From Onishia taeanensis (GTDB taxonomy: Bacteria; Pseudomonadota; Gammaproteobacteria; Pseudomonadales; Halomonadaceae), in assembly GCF_013349955.1 (NCBI RefSeq), contig NZ_JABVXC010000011.1, positions 62,001 through 126,000 of the forward strand: a stretch of 64,000 nt of DNA, read 5' to 3'. The notes under the pieces are model-generated. The model did no database searches. It worked only from the letters and a program-made list of their open reading frames with translations, and was not told where the DNA came from. Of the stretch, positions 18,528-28,530 are shown piece after piece (the first letter of the stretch is position 1; every line of letters begins with the position of its first letter). A program made the translations under genes and the position numbers.

Positions 18528-19913
18528 CTAGCTATCCGCGTTGGTATCCACCTTATCAGCCGCCGAGCCGGCCGATGGCTCGACAGCACTGTCATCGTCA
18601 CTGCTGGACGATGGCACAGCCGTTGACTCATCGGCAGCGGCCGCCCCGGAAGAACCGGCTGCCCCAGAAGTGGCGTCGGGCGCCTTGGCCTCTGCATCCG
18701 ATGACGCTGCGTCATCGGCCCTCGAGGCATCGTCGGCTGCTGAAGCGCTGTTGTCATCTCGGCCTGACGACGAGTCTTGCGCTTCATCACCTGTCTCGGC
18801 TCCGGCCTGAGTGGCCGGCTGGTCGATCACAGGGGCTTGCGCTGACGCGTCACCCGACTGATTCAGCGAGGCGTCCGGCACACTGACACCCGCCAGGCGT
18901 CCGGAAAGCGCCTCGACCAGCTTCGCGGCGCGCTGAGTATAAGCGGCCATCATCAGCGAATGGTTGGCGAAGATGCCAAACCCCGTGCCGTTCAGCACCA
19001 CCGGGCTCCACAGCGTGCGCTGCGCCTGCTTGAGCTCGGCCTGCAGGCGCTCCACCAAGGGCTCGGCATCGGCGGCTGCCAGCACGTCACCGTAGTCGGC
19101 GACCATGGCAGCCAGCAGATGCTCCAGCGCCCAGGCCTGACCCCGCGCCTCGAAGAAAATATCGTCGACCCGGTACCAGGGCGTGCGACCCGGCAATTGC
19201 TCGACATCCACCTCGAGTTCGCGCATGGCCTCTGGGTCAGCGACGCTGGCCGACAGGCGGTAGGTCAGCTCATCCAGGCGCCGGGCCACGCGAGACAGCC
19301 AATACGCCGGCACATCGCCCGCTGCCGGCAGCGCATCACGCTGCTGATTGAGATCACCCAACACTACGGCGTAGGCATCGCGGGCCTTGGCTATCCGGTG
19401 TTCGGTGGAAGGATAAAGCCAATCCCGACTGTCACCGTCCAGCCGCTCCTGGGCCTCGCTCAAGGCTCCTGCCTCCCGGGCGCTCTTTTCCACCAGGCTA
19501 TGCGCTTCGCCGCGAGCCTGCTTGAGCACGCCAAGCTCCCAGGCGGGCATGTTATCGAGCCATAGTCCCGGCGGCAGCATGTCGTTACGCAGATAGCCCC
19601 CCGGCTTGTCGAGCAGCGTGTCGAGCAGGGTCATCTGGGTCGCGATGATGACCGCCCCGCGCCCTGCCGGGCTGGCATCGAGTGACACCGCCTTGGGCGA
19701 GTCAGATGCAAGCCGGCCACGCTGCTCGGCGCTAGCCTGCTGTACGTCGAAACCGTCCGGCGTCAGGCTCCACCAGGCACCCAGCGCCAGGGTAACGACC
19801 AGGTAGACAACGACCAGCCCCAGCAGCGGCTTCCACACCCAACCATACTCGGGGCGCTCCAGAATATCCGTGGGCCGGGTGGGGCGCGCCTTGCGTGATC
19901 CGAACAATGACAT
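18528..19913 (-). CDS. DUF2333 family membrane protein with acidic low-complexity tail
   Basis: A 461-residue protein of the DUF2333 family, function unknown. One membrane helix lies at about residues 28-50 (LLGLVVVYLVVTLALGAWW), followed by a large periplasmic region containing NMLPPGLWLDNMPAWELG, RTPWYRVDDIFFEARGQAWA and LNGTGFGIFANHSL, the conserved blocks. The last 110 or so residues are Ser/Ala/Asp/Glu-rich and lack aromatic residues, which suggests a disordered acidic tail as seen in halophiles. The gene diverges from dsbD over 265 bp in which no specific element was recognised. The family assignment is by recall of conserved blocks. Confidence 0.8.
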   Translation of the reverse strand: MSLFGSRKARPTRPTDILERPEYGWVWKPLLGLVVVYLVVTLALGAWWSLTPDGFDVQQASAEQRGRLASDSPKAVSLDASPAGRGAVIIATQMTLLDTLLDKPGGYLRNDMLPPGLWLDNMPAWELGVLKQARGEAHSLVEKSAREAGALSEAQERLDGDSRDWLYPSTEHRIAKARDAYAVVLGDLNQQRDALPAAGDVPAYWLSRVARRLDELTYRLSASVADPEAMRELEVDVEQLPGRTPWYRVDDIFFEARGQAWALEHLLAAMVADYGDVLAAADAEPLVERLQAELKQAQRTLWSPVVLNGTGFGIFANHSLMMAAYTQRAAKLVEALSGRLAGVSVPDASLNQSGDASAQAPVIDQPATQAGAETGDEAQDSSSGRDDNSASAADDASRADDAASSDAEAKAPDATSGAAGSSGAAAADESTAVPSSSSDDDSAVEPSAGSAADKVDTNADS

Positions 19914-20178
19914 CGTCTAGGTCCTTGGCGATTGGGAAAGAATTCGCCCCCATTGCCGACACATGCTGGTCATGCAGGCGACGAGGCGCATGGGTTATCC
20001 TAGCAGGTGAATGCCCTAAAAGGTTTCCACGGCCAAGGAACTCCTGCCTGGCGTTCCGGTCGCAGACAAGCGCTGACCTCTGGCTGCCGTGATAACTGAG
20101 TTATACCTGAATTACACCTGACTCAAACACTTGCCGTCTTACTCTCTGCTTGTCTAAAAGCCCCGAATACCTGCAAGG

Positions 20179-22065
20179 ATGTTGATGTTGATCTCACGCT
20201 TCTTTCTCGCCTTTGGCCTGTTGCTGGCCTTTTCGCTTCCGGTACAGGCCCAACTGTTTCCCTCGGGGGGCGGCAATGGCGACTTTCTGCCGGTAGAGGA
20301 GGCCTTCAGCCCCCAGGTCTGGATCGATGGCGACCGGCTTATGGTCGGCATCGAATCCGCCGATGGCTACTATCTTTACCGCCACAGGCTTAGCGTCAGC
20401 AGCGACACCTCTGAAGTAACGCTTGGCGAGCCTGTCTTGCCTGCCGGCACCTTCAAGAATGATGAATTCCTGGGCGAGGTCTATGTCTTTCATGACCGCG
20501 TCATTTTCCCGGTACCGATCAAGGCCCAAGGCGGGGCTGACTCGATCGACGTCACCTTGCACTATCAAGGCTGCGCCGAGGCTGGGCTCTGCTACCCCCC
20601 GCAGCAGGTCGAGCTGACGGCCTTGCCTGGCTCCACTCCGGCGGCCTTTACCCAGCCCTCCTCTTCCCCACAGGAAGACACGACCGCCCCCACCAAGACA
20701 ACGCCTGAGACCTCCTCGCTGACCAGCGAAGACGGCCAGTTCAGCAACCTGTTGCAGGATGCCTCTCCGACATTGGTGCTGGGCCTCTTTTTCCTCGCTG
20801 GGCTGGGGCTGACCTTTACCCCCTGCGTACTGCCGATGATGCCGATCCTTGCCTCGATCATCGTCGGCCAGCGTCCCTCTCGGCTACGCGCCTTTGCCCT
20901 GTCGGGTAGCTATGTCACCGGCATGGCGCTGACCTATGCAGGCGTCGGGGTGCTGATGGGACTGTTCGGTGCCGGCCTCAACCTCCAGGCGCGCCTGCAA
21001 TCTCCGGCGGTCTTGATTCCCTTCGCCGCGCTATTCGTGGTGTTCGCCCTGGCCATGTTCAGCGTCTTCCAGCTGCGACTGCCCGCCAGGCTCAGCCAGC
21101 GCCTGGACGCCTGGCAGGATCGCGCTCAGCGCAGTGGCCCGCTGGGACTGGCGCTCGCCGGCGCCCTGTCGGTGCTGGTGGTATCACCCTGCGTGTCGGC
21201 CCCTCTGGCCGGCGCACTGGTGTTCATCTCCTCCACCGGCGATGCCGCCATGGGTGGGCTGGGGCTGCTCGCCCTGGCGTTGGGCATGGGCGTACCGCTG
21301 CTGATCGTTGGCACCTTCGGGGCCACGCTGCTGCCCCGCAGCGGCGCCTGGATGCAGCACGTCAAGTCCGCCTTCGGCGTGCTATTGCTGGGTGTTGCGA
21401 TCTGGCTGGTTGAGCGCCTGCTGCCAGGACCGCTGACGCTGCTGCTATGGGGGGCGTTGGCCATTGGCAGCGCCCTGGCGCTGGGCGCTCTGCGCTTAGA
21501 TCACCCCAAGGGGGTTGCCCGGCTGGGCCAGGCCGGGGGGCTTATGCTGCTGACCTGGGGGGTCACGCTGGTCGTCGGCGCGGCCGGCGGCGCAAAAGAC
21601 CCGCTGCGCCCGCTGGCCTGGCAAACCAGCAAGGCTGCCACCAGCGCCAGCCAACCGGCTGCCTCGCCACGCTTCACCACGGTCACGGGGCTCGCGGAGC
21701 TCAACGCCGAGCTCGACCGCGCCACTCGCAGCGGCCAACCGGCCTTCGTCGACGTCAGTGCCGACTGGTGCATATCCTGCAAGCTCATGGAACGCGACGT
21801 TTTTCCCAACCCGCAGGTGGCGGCACGGCTCGACGACTTTTATCGTATTCGCGTCGATGTGACCGATAGCAACGCTGAAAGCCGCGCCCTGCTCGAACGC
21901 TTCGAGCTATTCGGCCCTCCCAGCCTGATGTTCTTCAACGCCGGCAAGGAAATCAGGGATGCCCGTATTCAAGGTGAAGTGGAAGCTGCTCCCTTTGCCG
22001 ATCACCTGAGCGCCTTGCTGGAATGGTTTGGCAAGGGCGATGCGCCCGCCGGGCACTCCGCCTGA
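20179..22065 (+). CDS. dsbD: Thiol:disulfide interchange protein DsbD
   Basis: A 628-residue protein that carries electrons from cytoplasmic thioredoxin across the inner membrane to periplasmic DsbC, DsbG and CcmG. A signal peptide ends near PVQAQ. The N-terminal alpha domain has the Cys pair in YQGCAEAGLCYPP. A Pro/Ser/Thr linker leads to eight membrane helices with the redox pair in FTPCVLPMMPI and VVSPCVSAPLAG. The C-terminal gamma domain is thioredoxin-like with DWCISCK. All three redox pairs are intact and length is normal. Confidence 0.96.
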   Translation: MLMLISRFFLAFGLLLAFSLPVQAQLFPSGGGNGDFLPVEEAFSPQVWIDGDRLMVGIESADGYYLYRHRLSVSSDTSEVTLGEPVLPAGTFKNDEFLGEVYVFHDRVIFPVPIKAQGGADSIDVTLHYQGCAEAGLCYPPQQVELTALPGSTPAAFTQPSSSPQEDTTAPTKTTPETSSLTSEDGQFSNLLQDASPTLVLGLFFLAGLGLTFTPCVLPMMPILASIIVGQRPSRLRAFALSGSYVTGMALTYAGVGVLMGLFGAGLNLQARLQSPAVLIPFAALFVVFALAMFSVFQLRLPARLSQRLDAWQDRAQRSGPLGLALAGALSVLVVSPCVSAPLAGALVFISSTGDAAMGGLGLLALALGMGVPLLIVGTFGATLLPRSGAWMQHVKSAFGVLLLGVAIWLVERLLPGPLTLLLWGALAIGSALALGALRLDHPKGVARLGQAGGLMLLTWGVTLVVGAAGGAKDPLRPLAWQTSKAATSASQPAASPRFTTVTGLAELNAELDRATRSGQPAFVDVSADWCISCKLMERDVFPNPQVAARLDDFYRIRVDVTDSNAESRALLERFELFGPPSLMFFNAGKEIRDARIQGEVEAAPFADHLSALLEWFGKGDAPAGHSA

Positions 22066-22260
22066 GAGGCCCCGAGCGTCACTGGACATGACCCGTTTTT
22101 TTCGGCACACTCCGCCGACACGCCGTTCAGAGGCGATTATCAGCGGCATCGTGCAACATCATGCCGTGATCTAGACAAAGTTTGAGCAGGTTGACAGCGC
22201 CCTGAGCCGGATCAACCTGCCCGCCAGACCCACCCCATATCACCCGATCGAGACAGACTC

Positions 22261-22716
22261 ATGGATATCCGCAAGGTCAAGAAGCTGATCGAGCTGCTGG
22301 AAGAATCCAACATCAGCGAAATCGAGATTCAGGAAGGCGAAGAGTCGGTTCGTATCAGCCGTCACCCCAACGGCGTGGCCTATCAGCCGGCCTCGGCCCC
22401 TGCTGCGCCGGCGGCACCCGCTGCTGCCGCTCCGGCAGCGCCTGCGGCACCGGCAGAGCCCGCCGCTCCGGCCGAGCCCACCGGCCATACCGTGAACTCG
22501 CCGATGGTCGGCACCTTCTATCGTGCACCGGCGCCGGGCGCCAAGGCGTTCGTCGAAGTCGGTCAGAGCGTCAAGAAAGGGGAAACGATCTGCATCGTCG
22601 AAGCCATGAAGATGATGAACCAGATCGAAGCGGACAGGGACGGCGTCATCGAAGCCATCCTGGCCGAAGACGGCGAACCGGTGGAATACGATCAGCCCAT
22701 GCTGGTCATCGGCTAA
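22261..22716 (+). CDS. accB: Biotin carboxyl carrier protein of acetyl-CoA carboxylase
   Basis: A 151-residue carrier. An N-terminal helix ([18 protein letters not shown]) precedes an Ala/Pro linker at residues 44-75, then a biotinyl domain with EAMKMMN, where Lys117 should be biotinylated. It carries the carboxyl group from AccC to the AccAD transferase, the first step of fatty acid synthesis. It is cotranscribed with accC, 46 bp downstream. The biotin it needs can be made by the bio operon at 34595-39148. Confidence 0.97.
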   Translation: MDIRKVKKLIELLEESNISEIEIQEGEESVRISRHPNGVAYQPASAPAAPAAPAAAAPAAPAAPAEPAAPAEPTGHTVNSPMVGTFYRAPAPGAKAFVEVGQSVKKGETICIVEAMKMMNQIEADRDGVIEAILAEDGEPVEYDQPMLVIG

Positions 22717-22762
22717 CGCCATTCTCACCTCCTCTTTCCATTCCAACCTGGGCGGATACAAG

Positions 22763-24109
22763 ATGTTGGACAAGGTACTCATCGCCAACCGTGGCGAGAT
22801 AGCCCTGCGCATCCTGCGTGCCTGCAAAGAGCTGGGCATCAAGACCGTGGCGGTGCATTCCCAGGCCGACCGTGAGCTGATGCATGTGCGCCTGGCGGAC
22901 GAAGCGGTGTGCATTGGCCCGGCCTCTTCGGCGAGGTCCTACCTGAACATCCCGGCGCTGATCAGTGCCGCGGAAGTCACCGATGCGGATGCCATTCATC
23001 CGGGCTATGGCTTCCTCTCCGAGAATGCCAACTTCGCCGAGCAGGTCGAGCGCTCGGGCTTCACCTTCATCGGCCCGCGCGCCGACACCATTCGCCTGAT
23101 GGGTGACAAGGTCAGCGCCATCGAGGCGATGATGAAGGCAGGCGTGCCGACGGTCCCCGGCTCCGACGGCGCCGTACCCGAAGACCCGGAAGAAGCGATG
23201 GCGGTGGCACGCCGCATCGGCTATCCGGTCATCATCAAGGCAGCTTCCGGCGGCGGCGGTCGCGGCATGCGCGTGGTGCACAGCGAGGCTCACCTGCTGT
23301 CCTCGATCAGCGTGACCCAGAACGAGGCCAATGCCGCCTTCGGCGACGGCACCGTGTACATGGAAAAGTACCTGGAGCAGCCTCGCCACGTCGAGGTACA
23401 GGTACTCGCCGACGGCCAAGGCAATGCCGTGCACCTCTATGACCGCGACTGCTCACTGCAGCGCCGCCATCAGAAGGTACTGGAGGAAGCGCCGGCACCT
23501 GGGCTCGACCCTGATGCCCGCGCTCAGGTGCTCAAGGCCTGTACCGATGCCTGCATCGAAATCGGCTACCGTGGCGCCGGCACCTTCGAATTTCTGTACG
23601 AGAATGGCGAATTCTTCTTCATCGAGATGAACACGCGCGTGCAGGTCGAGCACCCGGTCACCGAAATGGTCACCGGCATCGACATCGTCAAGGAACAGCT
23701 GCTCATCGCCTCAGGCCTGCCGCTGTCGATTCGCCAGGAGGATATCGCCCTCAACGGTCATGCCTTCGAGTGCCGCATCAACGCCGAGGATGCGCGCACC
23801 TTCATGCCGTCGCCGGGCAAGGTCAGCCTCTATCACGCGCCGGGCGGCCTGGGCGTGCGCATGGACTCACACCTCTACACCGGCTACTCGGTACCACCCC
23901 ACTACGATTCCCTGATCGGCAAGCTGATCACCTGGGGCAAGAATCGCGAGAACGCCCTGACGCGTATGCGCAACGCATTGGACGAGCTGCTGGTGGAAGG
24001 CATCAAGACCAACATCGACCTGCAGAAGGATCTGGTCCGCGACGGCTATTTCCAGCAGGGCGGGGTCAACATCCACTACCTGGAGAAAAAGCTCGAGTCC
24101 GGAACCTGA
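22763..24109 (+). CDS. accC: Biotin carboxylase subunit of acetyl-CoA carboxylase
   Basis: A 448-residue ATP-grasp enzyme that carboxylates the biotin on Acc[21 protein letters not shown] is the biotin-carboxylase start. [14 protein letters not shown] is the ATP-binding glycine-rich loop, and [20 protein letters not shown] carries the metal and active-site residues. Length is exactly that of the family. A strong terminator at 24254-24286 separates accBC from prmA, with a 13-bp repeat array between. Confidence 0.98.
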   Translation: MLDKVLIANRGEIALRILRACKELGIKTVAVHSQADRELMHVRLADEAVCIGPASSARSYLNIPALISAAEVTDADAIHPGYGFLSENANFAEQVERSGFTFIGPRADTIRLMGDKVSAIEAMMKAGVPTVPGSDGAVPEDPEEAMAVARRIGYPVIIKAASGGGGRGMRVVHSEAHLLSSISVTQNEANAAFGDGTVYMEKYLEQPRHVEVQVLADGQGNAVHLYDRDCSLQRRHQKVLEEAPAPGLDPDARAQVLKACTDACIEIGYRGAGTFEFLYENGEFFFIEMNTRVQVEHPVTEMVTGIDIVKEQLLIASGLPLSIRQEDIALNGHAFECRINAEDARTFMPSPGKVSLYHAPGGLGVRMDSHLYTGYSVPPHYDSLIGKLITWGKNRENALTRMRNALDELLVEGIKTNIDLQKDLVRDGYFQQGGVNIHYLEKKLESGT

Positions 24110-24156
24110 ACCTAACCTGAACGTGAGCCTGGGGCGGCCTAACGCTCGCCCCCGAT

Positions 24157-24221
24157 GTTAACGACAGGTGTTAACGATAGGCGTTAACGAAAGGTGTTAA
24201 CGAAAGGTGTTAAGGACAGGT
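24157..24221. repeat. Five tandem 13-bp repeats after accC
   Basis: Five head-to-tail copies of a 13-bp unit, consensus gttaacgaaaggt, sit between the accC stop and its terminator. Copies three and four are identical; the others differ at one or two positions. There are no spacers. The function is unknown. Each of the first four units contains the palindrome gttaac. Confidence 0.92.
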
Positions 24222-24253
24222 GCCATCGACAGGCGTGTCGAGCGATTTCCCCT

Positions 24254-24286
24254 CAGCGGGGCGGCCTATGCCGCCCCGCTGGCGTT
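24254..24286 (+). terminator. Rho-independent terminator for accBC
   Basis: Twelve-base arms cagcggggcggc and gccgccccgctg with a 4-nt loop are followed by gcgttttt. This should end accBC transcription, so prmA probably has its own promoter or relies on read-through. Confidence 0.88.
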
Positions 24287-24320
24287 TTTCACCGAGACTT
24301 TTCAACGAGAGACTGACGCC

Positions 24321-25235
24321 ATGCCCTGGTTACAACTCAAGGCTCGCATCGCCCCGGCTCAGGCCGAGATTCTCGAGGAGCTGCTGCTCGCCGAGGGCGC
24401 CAGCGCCATTACGCTGCAGGATGCCCACGACGACCCCGTTTTCGAACCCGACCGAGGTACCACCCCGTTGTGGGACGAGACGATCCTGACCGGGCTCTAT
24501 GACGACCTGGAAGGCATCGACGCCATGCTGGAACAGGTCCGCGCGGCCTGGGCCGCCGAGGTCCCCGACGAGCCCTGCCCTGAGATCGAGTATGAGCTGC
24601 TGGCCGATCGCGACTGGGAGCGCGAGTGGATGGACGGCTTCGCCCCGCTGAAGATGGGCAGCCGCCTGTGGATCGTGCCAAGCTGGCAGGAAGCGCCGGA
24701 CGCGGACGCCGTCAACCTGCGACTCGACCCAGGCCTGGCCTTCGGCACCGGCACTCATCCCACCACCGCCCTGTGCCTCGAATGGCTCGATGGCCTGGCG
24801 GTTGCTGGCGAGCTGGAGGGCCACGAGGTACTCGACGTGGGCTGCGGCTCGGGCATCCTGGCGATCGCCGCCCTCAAGCTCGGTGCTCGGCGAGCCACCG
24901 GCAGCGATATCGACCCCCAGGCCCTTACCGCCAGCCGTGACAACGCCGAGCGCAACGAGGTCGAGGCCGAGCGGCTGGCGCTCTACTACCCCGAGCAGCT
25001 CGGCGCCGACCGCTACCCGATCGTCGTCGCCAATATCCTCGCCGGCCCGCTGATCGAACTGGCACCTACCATCGCCGGGCACGTTGCCCCCGGCGGCCGC
25101 CTGGCCCTGTCGGGCATCCTCACCCATCAGGCCGACGAGGTACTGGAAGCCTATCTGGCTCAGGGTCTCAGCATGGCCGAACCCGAGGAACGCGAGGGCT
25201 GGGTGCGGCTTGAAGGCCACCGCATTGGCGCCTGA
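24321..25235 (+). CDS. prmA: Ribosomal protein L11 methyltransferase PrmA
   Basis: A 304-residue SAM-dependent enzyme that trimethylates ribosomal protein L11. DPGLAFGTGTHPTTALCLEW is the PrmA signature, VLDVGCGSGILAIAAL the SAM-binding motif and VANILAGPLIELAP the motif IV equivalent. The ATG at 24321 (MPWLQLKARI) matches the family start. The frame extends upstream to 24207 through the terminator stem, so those codons are rejected. prmA followed by dusB-fis is the usual gammaproteobacterial order. Confidence 0.95.
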   Translation: MPWLQLKARIAPAQAEILEELLLAEGASAITLQDAHDDPVFEPDRGTTPLWDETILTGLYDDLEGIDAMLEQVRAAWAAEVPDEPCPEIEYELLADRDWEREWMDGFAPLKMGSRLWIVPSWQEAPDADAVNLRLDPGLAFGTGTHPTTALCLEWLDGLAVAGELEGHEVLDVGCGSGILAIAALKLGARRATGSDIDPQALTASRDNAERNEVEAERLALYYPEQLGADRYPIVVANILAGPLIELAPTIAGHVAPGGRLALSGILTHQADEVLEAYLAQGLSMAEPEEREGWVRLEGHRIGA

Positions 25236-25332
25236 CGCCACGACCGGCACGGCAAAGGCGCATTTTCACCTTCACCCGACGCCGGTCGATGGGTATGATA
25301 TGCCCCCCTGTTCGAGCAACCCCGTGACGCCC

Positions 25333-26367
25333 ATGTCCGCTAGCCTGCCCGCCATCGGTCGGCACCGCTTGACCAATCGCGTGATCCTGGCCCCCATGGC
25401 CGGCGTCACCGACCGCCCCTTCCGCCAGCTCTGCCGGCAGTTGGGTGCTGGCCTGGTGGTCTCCGAGATGGTGACCGCCGATCCCGCCCTCTGGCATACG
25501 CGCAAGTCGCGCCTGAGGCTCGATCATAGCGGCGAGCCGGGGCCGCGTAGCGTGCAGATCGCCGGCGGCGATGCCAAAATGCTCGCCGAGGCGGCACGCC
25601 TCAACGCCGACCAGGGCGCCGAGATCATCGATATCAACATGGGCTGTCCGGCAAAGAAGGTCTGCAACAAGGCCGCTGGCTCGGCACTGCTGCGCGACGA
25701 GGCGCTGGTGGCCGAGATTCTCGACGCCGTGGTCGATGCCGTCGACATCCCGGTGACGCTGAAGATTCGCACCGGCTGGTGTGCCGACAGCAACAACGGC
25801 GTGCGGGTCGCCAAGCTAGCCGAACAGGCAGGCATTCAGGCCCTCGCCGTGCATGGTCGCCATCGCCAGCAGCGCTACAGCGGCTATGCCGAGTACGACA
25901 CCATCGCCGCCATCAAGGCCGCCGTGTCGATGCCGGTATTCGCCAACGGCGATATCGACTCTCCGGCCAAGGCAGCCGCCGTCCTCGACTATACTGGTGC
26001 GGATGCGGTGATGATCGGACGTGGCGCACAGGGCAATCCCTGGATTTTTCAGGAAACTGACCATTACCTGCGCCACGGCACGACACTGCCCGCCCCCTCT
26101 CGGGACGAGCGTCGCCGAGTGATGCAAGGGCACCTCAACGCCCTGCACGACTTCTATGGGGAACACATGGGCGTACGCATCGCACGCAAGCACCTCGGGT
26201 GGTACCTGGCCTGGCACTGCCCGGCCGATGAACTCAAGGCCCATCGGGCCCGCTTTAACATCCTGGACAGCGCCCGGGATCAACTTCATTTCGTGGACGA
26301 ACTGTTTTGTCACGGCGCCGAAGGCTCGCCACGGACCCTGACAACAGATGGAACCAGTGCAGCATGA
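25333..26367 (+). CDS. dusB: tRNA-dihydrouridine synthase DusB
   Basis: An FMN-dependent TIM-barrel enzyme that reduces uridine to dihydrouridine in the tRNA D-loop. RVILAPMAGVTDRPFR, INMGCPAKKVCNKAAGSALL (catalytic Cys in the VCNK segment) and VMIGRGAQGNPWIFQE are diagnostic. Two in-frame ATG codons are possible. That at 25333 (MSASLPAIG) gives 344 residues; that at 25300 adds 11. I chose 25333 because family members start about ten residues before NRVILAPM. The stop overlaps the fis start by 4 bp, the classical dusB-fis operon. Confidence 0.94.
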   Translation: MSASLPAIGRHRLTNRVILAPMAGVTDRPFRQLCRQLGAGLVVSEMVTADPALWHTRKSRLRLDHSGEPGPRSVQIAGGDAKMLAEAARLNADQGAEIIDINMGCPAKKVCNKAAGSALLRDEALVAEILDAVVDAVDIPVTLKIRTGWCADSNNGVRVAKLAEQAGIQALAVHGRHRQQRYSGYAEYDTIAAIKAAVSMPVFANGDIDSPAKAAAVLDYTGADAVMIGRGAQGNPWIFQETDHYLRHGTTLPAPSRDERRRVMQGHLNALHDFYGEHMGVRIARKHLGWYLAWHCPADELKAHRARFNILDSARDQLHFVDELFCHGAEGSPRTLTTDGTSAA

Positions 26368-26705
26368 CCAGTAGGCAAGCGACAACGCCCGACGATCTCA
26401 TGGCCACCGGCCAGGACGCCTTGAGCCTCACCGCCATCGAACGCGGTACCGCCCTGGCAAGTGCCCCCCATCATCAGGAACAACCGCTACGCGAGGCGGT
26501 CGATGCCGCCATGCGTCGCTACTTCGACCACCTGGACGGCGGCGTGGTGACCGACCTCTATGCCATGGTCATGGCCGAGGTCGAGGCGCCGCTGCTGGCC
26601 ACGGTCATGGAGCATGCCAATGGCAACCAGACCCGCGCCGCCGAGATGCTCGGCCTCAACCGCGGCACCCTGCGCAAGAAGCTCAAGCAGTATGCACTGA
26701 TCTGA
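26364..26705 (+). CDS. fis: DNA-binding protein Fis
   Basis: A 113-residue nucleoid protein and growth-phase regulator that bends DNA. The C-terminal helix-turn-helix [20 protein letters not shown] followed by KLKQY is the invariant Fis end. The middle [18 protein letters not shown] is the dimer helix region. The N-terminus is about 15 residues longer than in E. coli. The ATG at 26364 overlaps the dusB stop. Fis levels usually follow dusB translation. Confidence 0.95.
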   Translation: MTSRQATTPDDLMATGQDALSLTAIERGTALASAPHHQEQPLREAVDAAMRRYFDHLDGGVVTDLYAMVMAEVEAPLLATVMEHANGNQTRAAEMLGLNRGTLRKKLKQYALI

Positions 26706-26713
26706 TTCCCCTC

Positions 26714-26736
26714 AAGGGCGCCCACGCGGCGCCCTT
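26714..26736 (+). terminator. Inverted repeat after fis, possible terminator
   Basis: Arms aagggcgc and gcgccctt with a 7-nt loop lie 8 bp after the fis stop. The following T-run is interrupted (ggccgtttct), so termination may be partial and allow read-through into purH. Confidence 0.5.
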
Positions 26737-26779
26737 GGCCGTTTCTCCCTCCTTTAACGCAACGAATGGTAGTCCGCCC

Positions 26780-28366
26780 ATGGCCAATCAAGCCCCTTCA
26801 CCGCTGCCGGTACGCCGCGCCCTGATCAGCGTCTCCGACAAGACAGGCATCGTCGAGTTTGCCAAGGGCCTCGTCGCCCACGGCGTCGAACTGCTCTCCA
26901 CCGGCGGCACCTTCCGCCTGCTCAAGGAAGAAGGCGTCACCGTCACCGAGGTGTCCGAGCATACTGGCTTCCCGGAGATCATGGATGGTCGGGTCAAGAC
27001 CCTGCATCCCAAGATCCACGGCGGCATTCTCGGTCGCCGCGGCCAAGACGATGCCGTGATGGCCGAGCACGATATCGCACCGATCGACATGGTGGTGGTC
27101 AACCTCTATCCATTCGCCCAGACCGTGGCCCGTCCGGACTGCACCCTCGAGGACGCCATCGAGAACATCGATATCGGCGGCCCGACCATGGTGCGCGCCT
27201 GCGCCAAGAACCACGCCCACACCAGTATCCTGGTCGACGCGGACGACTATCCGCGAGTGCTAGCCGAAATCGCCGAGCAGAACGGCGCCGTGAGCGACGC
27301 CACCCGCTTCGACCTGGCGGTCAAGGCCTTCGAGCATACCGCCCGCTACGACGGCGCCATCGCCAACTACCTGGGCACCAAGGTCGAGGGCGGCGCCGAC
27401 GGCCTGCCGCGCACCTACAACACCCAGTTCGTCAAGAAGCAGGACATGCGTTACGGCGAGAATCCGCATCAGCAGGCTGCCTTCTACGTCGAGAACGATG
27501 CCAGCGAAGCCAGTGTCGCCACCGCCACCTCGCTGCAGGGCAAGGCGCTGTCGTTCAACAACGTCGCCGACACCGACGCCGCCTTCGAATGCGTCAAGGC
27601 CTATACCGACACGGCCTGCGTGATCGTCAAGCACGCCAACCCTTGCGGCGTGGCCGTCGGCGAGACAGCGCTCGAAGCCTATGAGAAGGCCTTCGCCACC
27701 GACCCGACCAGCGCCTTTGGCGGCATCATCGCCTTCAACGTGCCGCTGGATGCCGAGACCGCTCGCGCGATCATCGACCGTCAGTTCGTCGAAGTGATCA
27801 TCGCCCCGGGCGTCAGCGACGAGGCAGTGGCCATCGTTGCCGAGAAGAAGAACGTCCGCCTGCTCGACGTGGCCGCCCACTGGCCCGGCGAACGTCACCC
27901 GGCCCATGACCTCAAGCGCGTCACCGGCGGCCTGCTGGTACAGGACCGCGACCTGGGCATGGTCGGCCGCGATGAACTCAAGGTGGTGACAGATCGTGCG
28001 CCCAGTGAGCAGGAACTGCGTGATCTGGCCTTTGCCTGGAAAGTCGCCAAGCACGTCAAGTCCAACGCCATCGTCTATGCCCAGCAAGGCCAGACCATCG
28101 GCGTGGGCGCCGGCCAGATGAGCCGGGTCTACTCGGCCAAGATCGCCGGTATCAAGGCCGCCGACGAAGGCCTCTCGGTGCCCGGCTCGGTGATGGCCAG
28201 TGACGCCTTCTTCCCGTTCCGGGATGGCATCGACGCCGCCGCCGCCGCCGGAATTACCGCGGTGATTCAGCCCGGCGGCTCGATGCGCGACGCCGAAGTG
28301 ATTGAAGCGGCCAACGAAGCTGGCATCGCTATGGTGTTTACCGGCATGCGTCACTTCCGTCACTGA
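26780..28366 (+). CDS. purH: Bifunctional AICAR transformylase / IMP cyclohydrolase PurH
   Basis: A 528-residue enzyme for the last two steps of IMP synthesis. The N-terminal MGS-like cyclohydrolase domain starts [17 protein letters not shown] and includes [11 protein letters not shown]. The AICAR formyltransferase domain includes [24 protein letters not shown] and [20 protein letters not shown]. The ATG at 26780 gives the family start; upstream codons in the frame show no similarity. A heptamer repeat array begins inside the stop codon. Confidence 0.97.
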   Translation: MANQAPSPLPVRRALISVSDKTGIVEFAKGLVAHGVELLSTGGTFRLLKEEGVTVTEVSEHTGFPEIMDGRVKTLHPKIHGGILGRRGQDDAVMAEHDIAPIDMVVVNLYPFAQTVARPDCTLEDAIENIDIGGPTMVRACAKNHAHTSILVDADDYPRVLAEIAEQNGAVSDATRFDLAVKAFEHTARYDGAIANYLGTKVEGGADGLPRTYNTQFVKKQDMRYGENPHQQAAFYVENDASEASVATATSLQGKALSFNNVADTDAAFECVKAYTDTACVIVKHANPCGVAVGETALEAYEKAFATDPTSAFGGIIAFNVPLDAETARAIIDRQFVEVIIAPGVSDEAVAIVAEKKNVRLLDVAAHWPGERHPAHDLKRVTGGLLVQDRDLGMVGRDELKVVTDRAPSEQELRDLAFAWKVAKHVKSNAIVYAQQGQTIGVGAGQMSRVYSAKIAGIKAADEGLSVPGSVMASDAFFPFRDGIDAAAAAGITAVIQPGGSMRDAEVIEAANEAGIAMVFTGMRHFRH

Positions 28367-28412
28367 AGACGGAAGACGGAAGACGGAAGACGGAAGACGG
28401 AAGACGGAAGAC
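28365..28412. repeat. Heptanucleotide tandem array (gaagacg) overlapping the purH stop
   Basis: Six full copies and one partial copy of gaagacg run head to tail. The first copy shares two bases with the purH TGA. The array resembles a slippage-prone microsatellite. No role is known. Confidence 0.95.
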
Positions 28413-28439
28413 ACAACATCAGCGTGACTTCCGCTACGT

Positions 28440-28477
28440 AAAAGCCCCTACAGGACTCGTGCCTGTAGGGGCTTTCT
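28440..28477. terminator. Bidirectional terminator between purH and gabD
   Basis: Arms aaagcccctacaggac and a matching gcctgtaggggcttt flank a 4-nt loop, followed by tctctt. It sits between two convergent genes and can serve both. Confidence 0.88.
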
Positions 28478-28530
28478 CTTACGCACTTATTGCTTCCTTA
28501 TTACCTGTTCGTGCTCACTACTCGGGTTCA

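Noticed and set aside
27260..28414. Minus-strand open frame of 384 codons opposite purH
   Set aside because: Its start lies in the heptamer array and the remainder mirrors purH; no motif seen.
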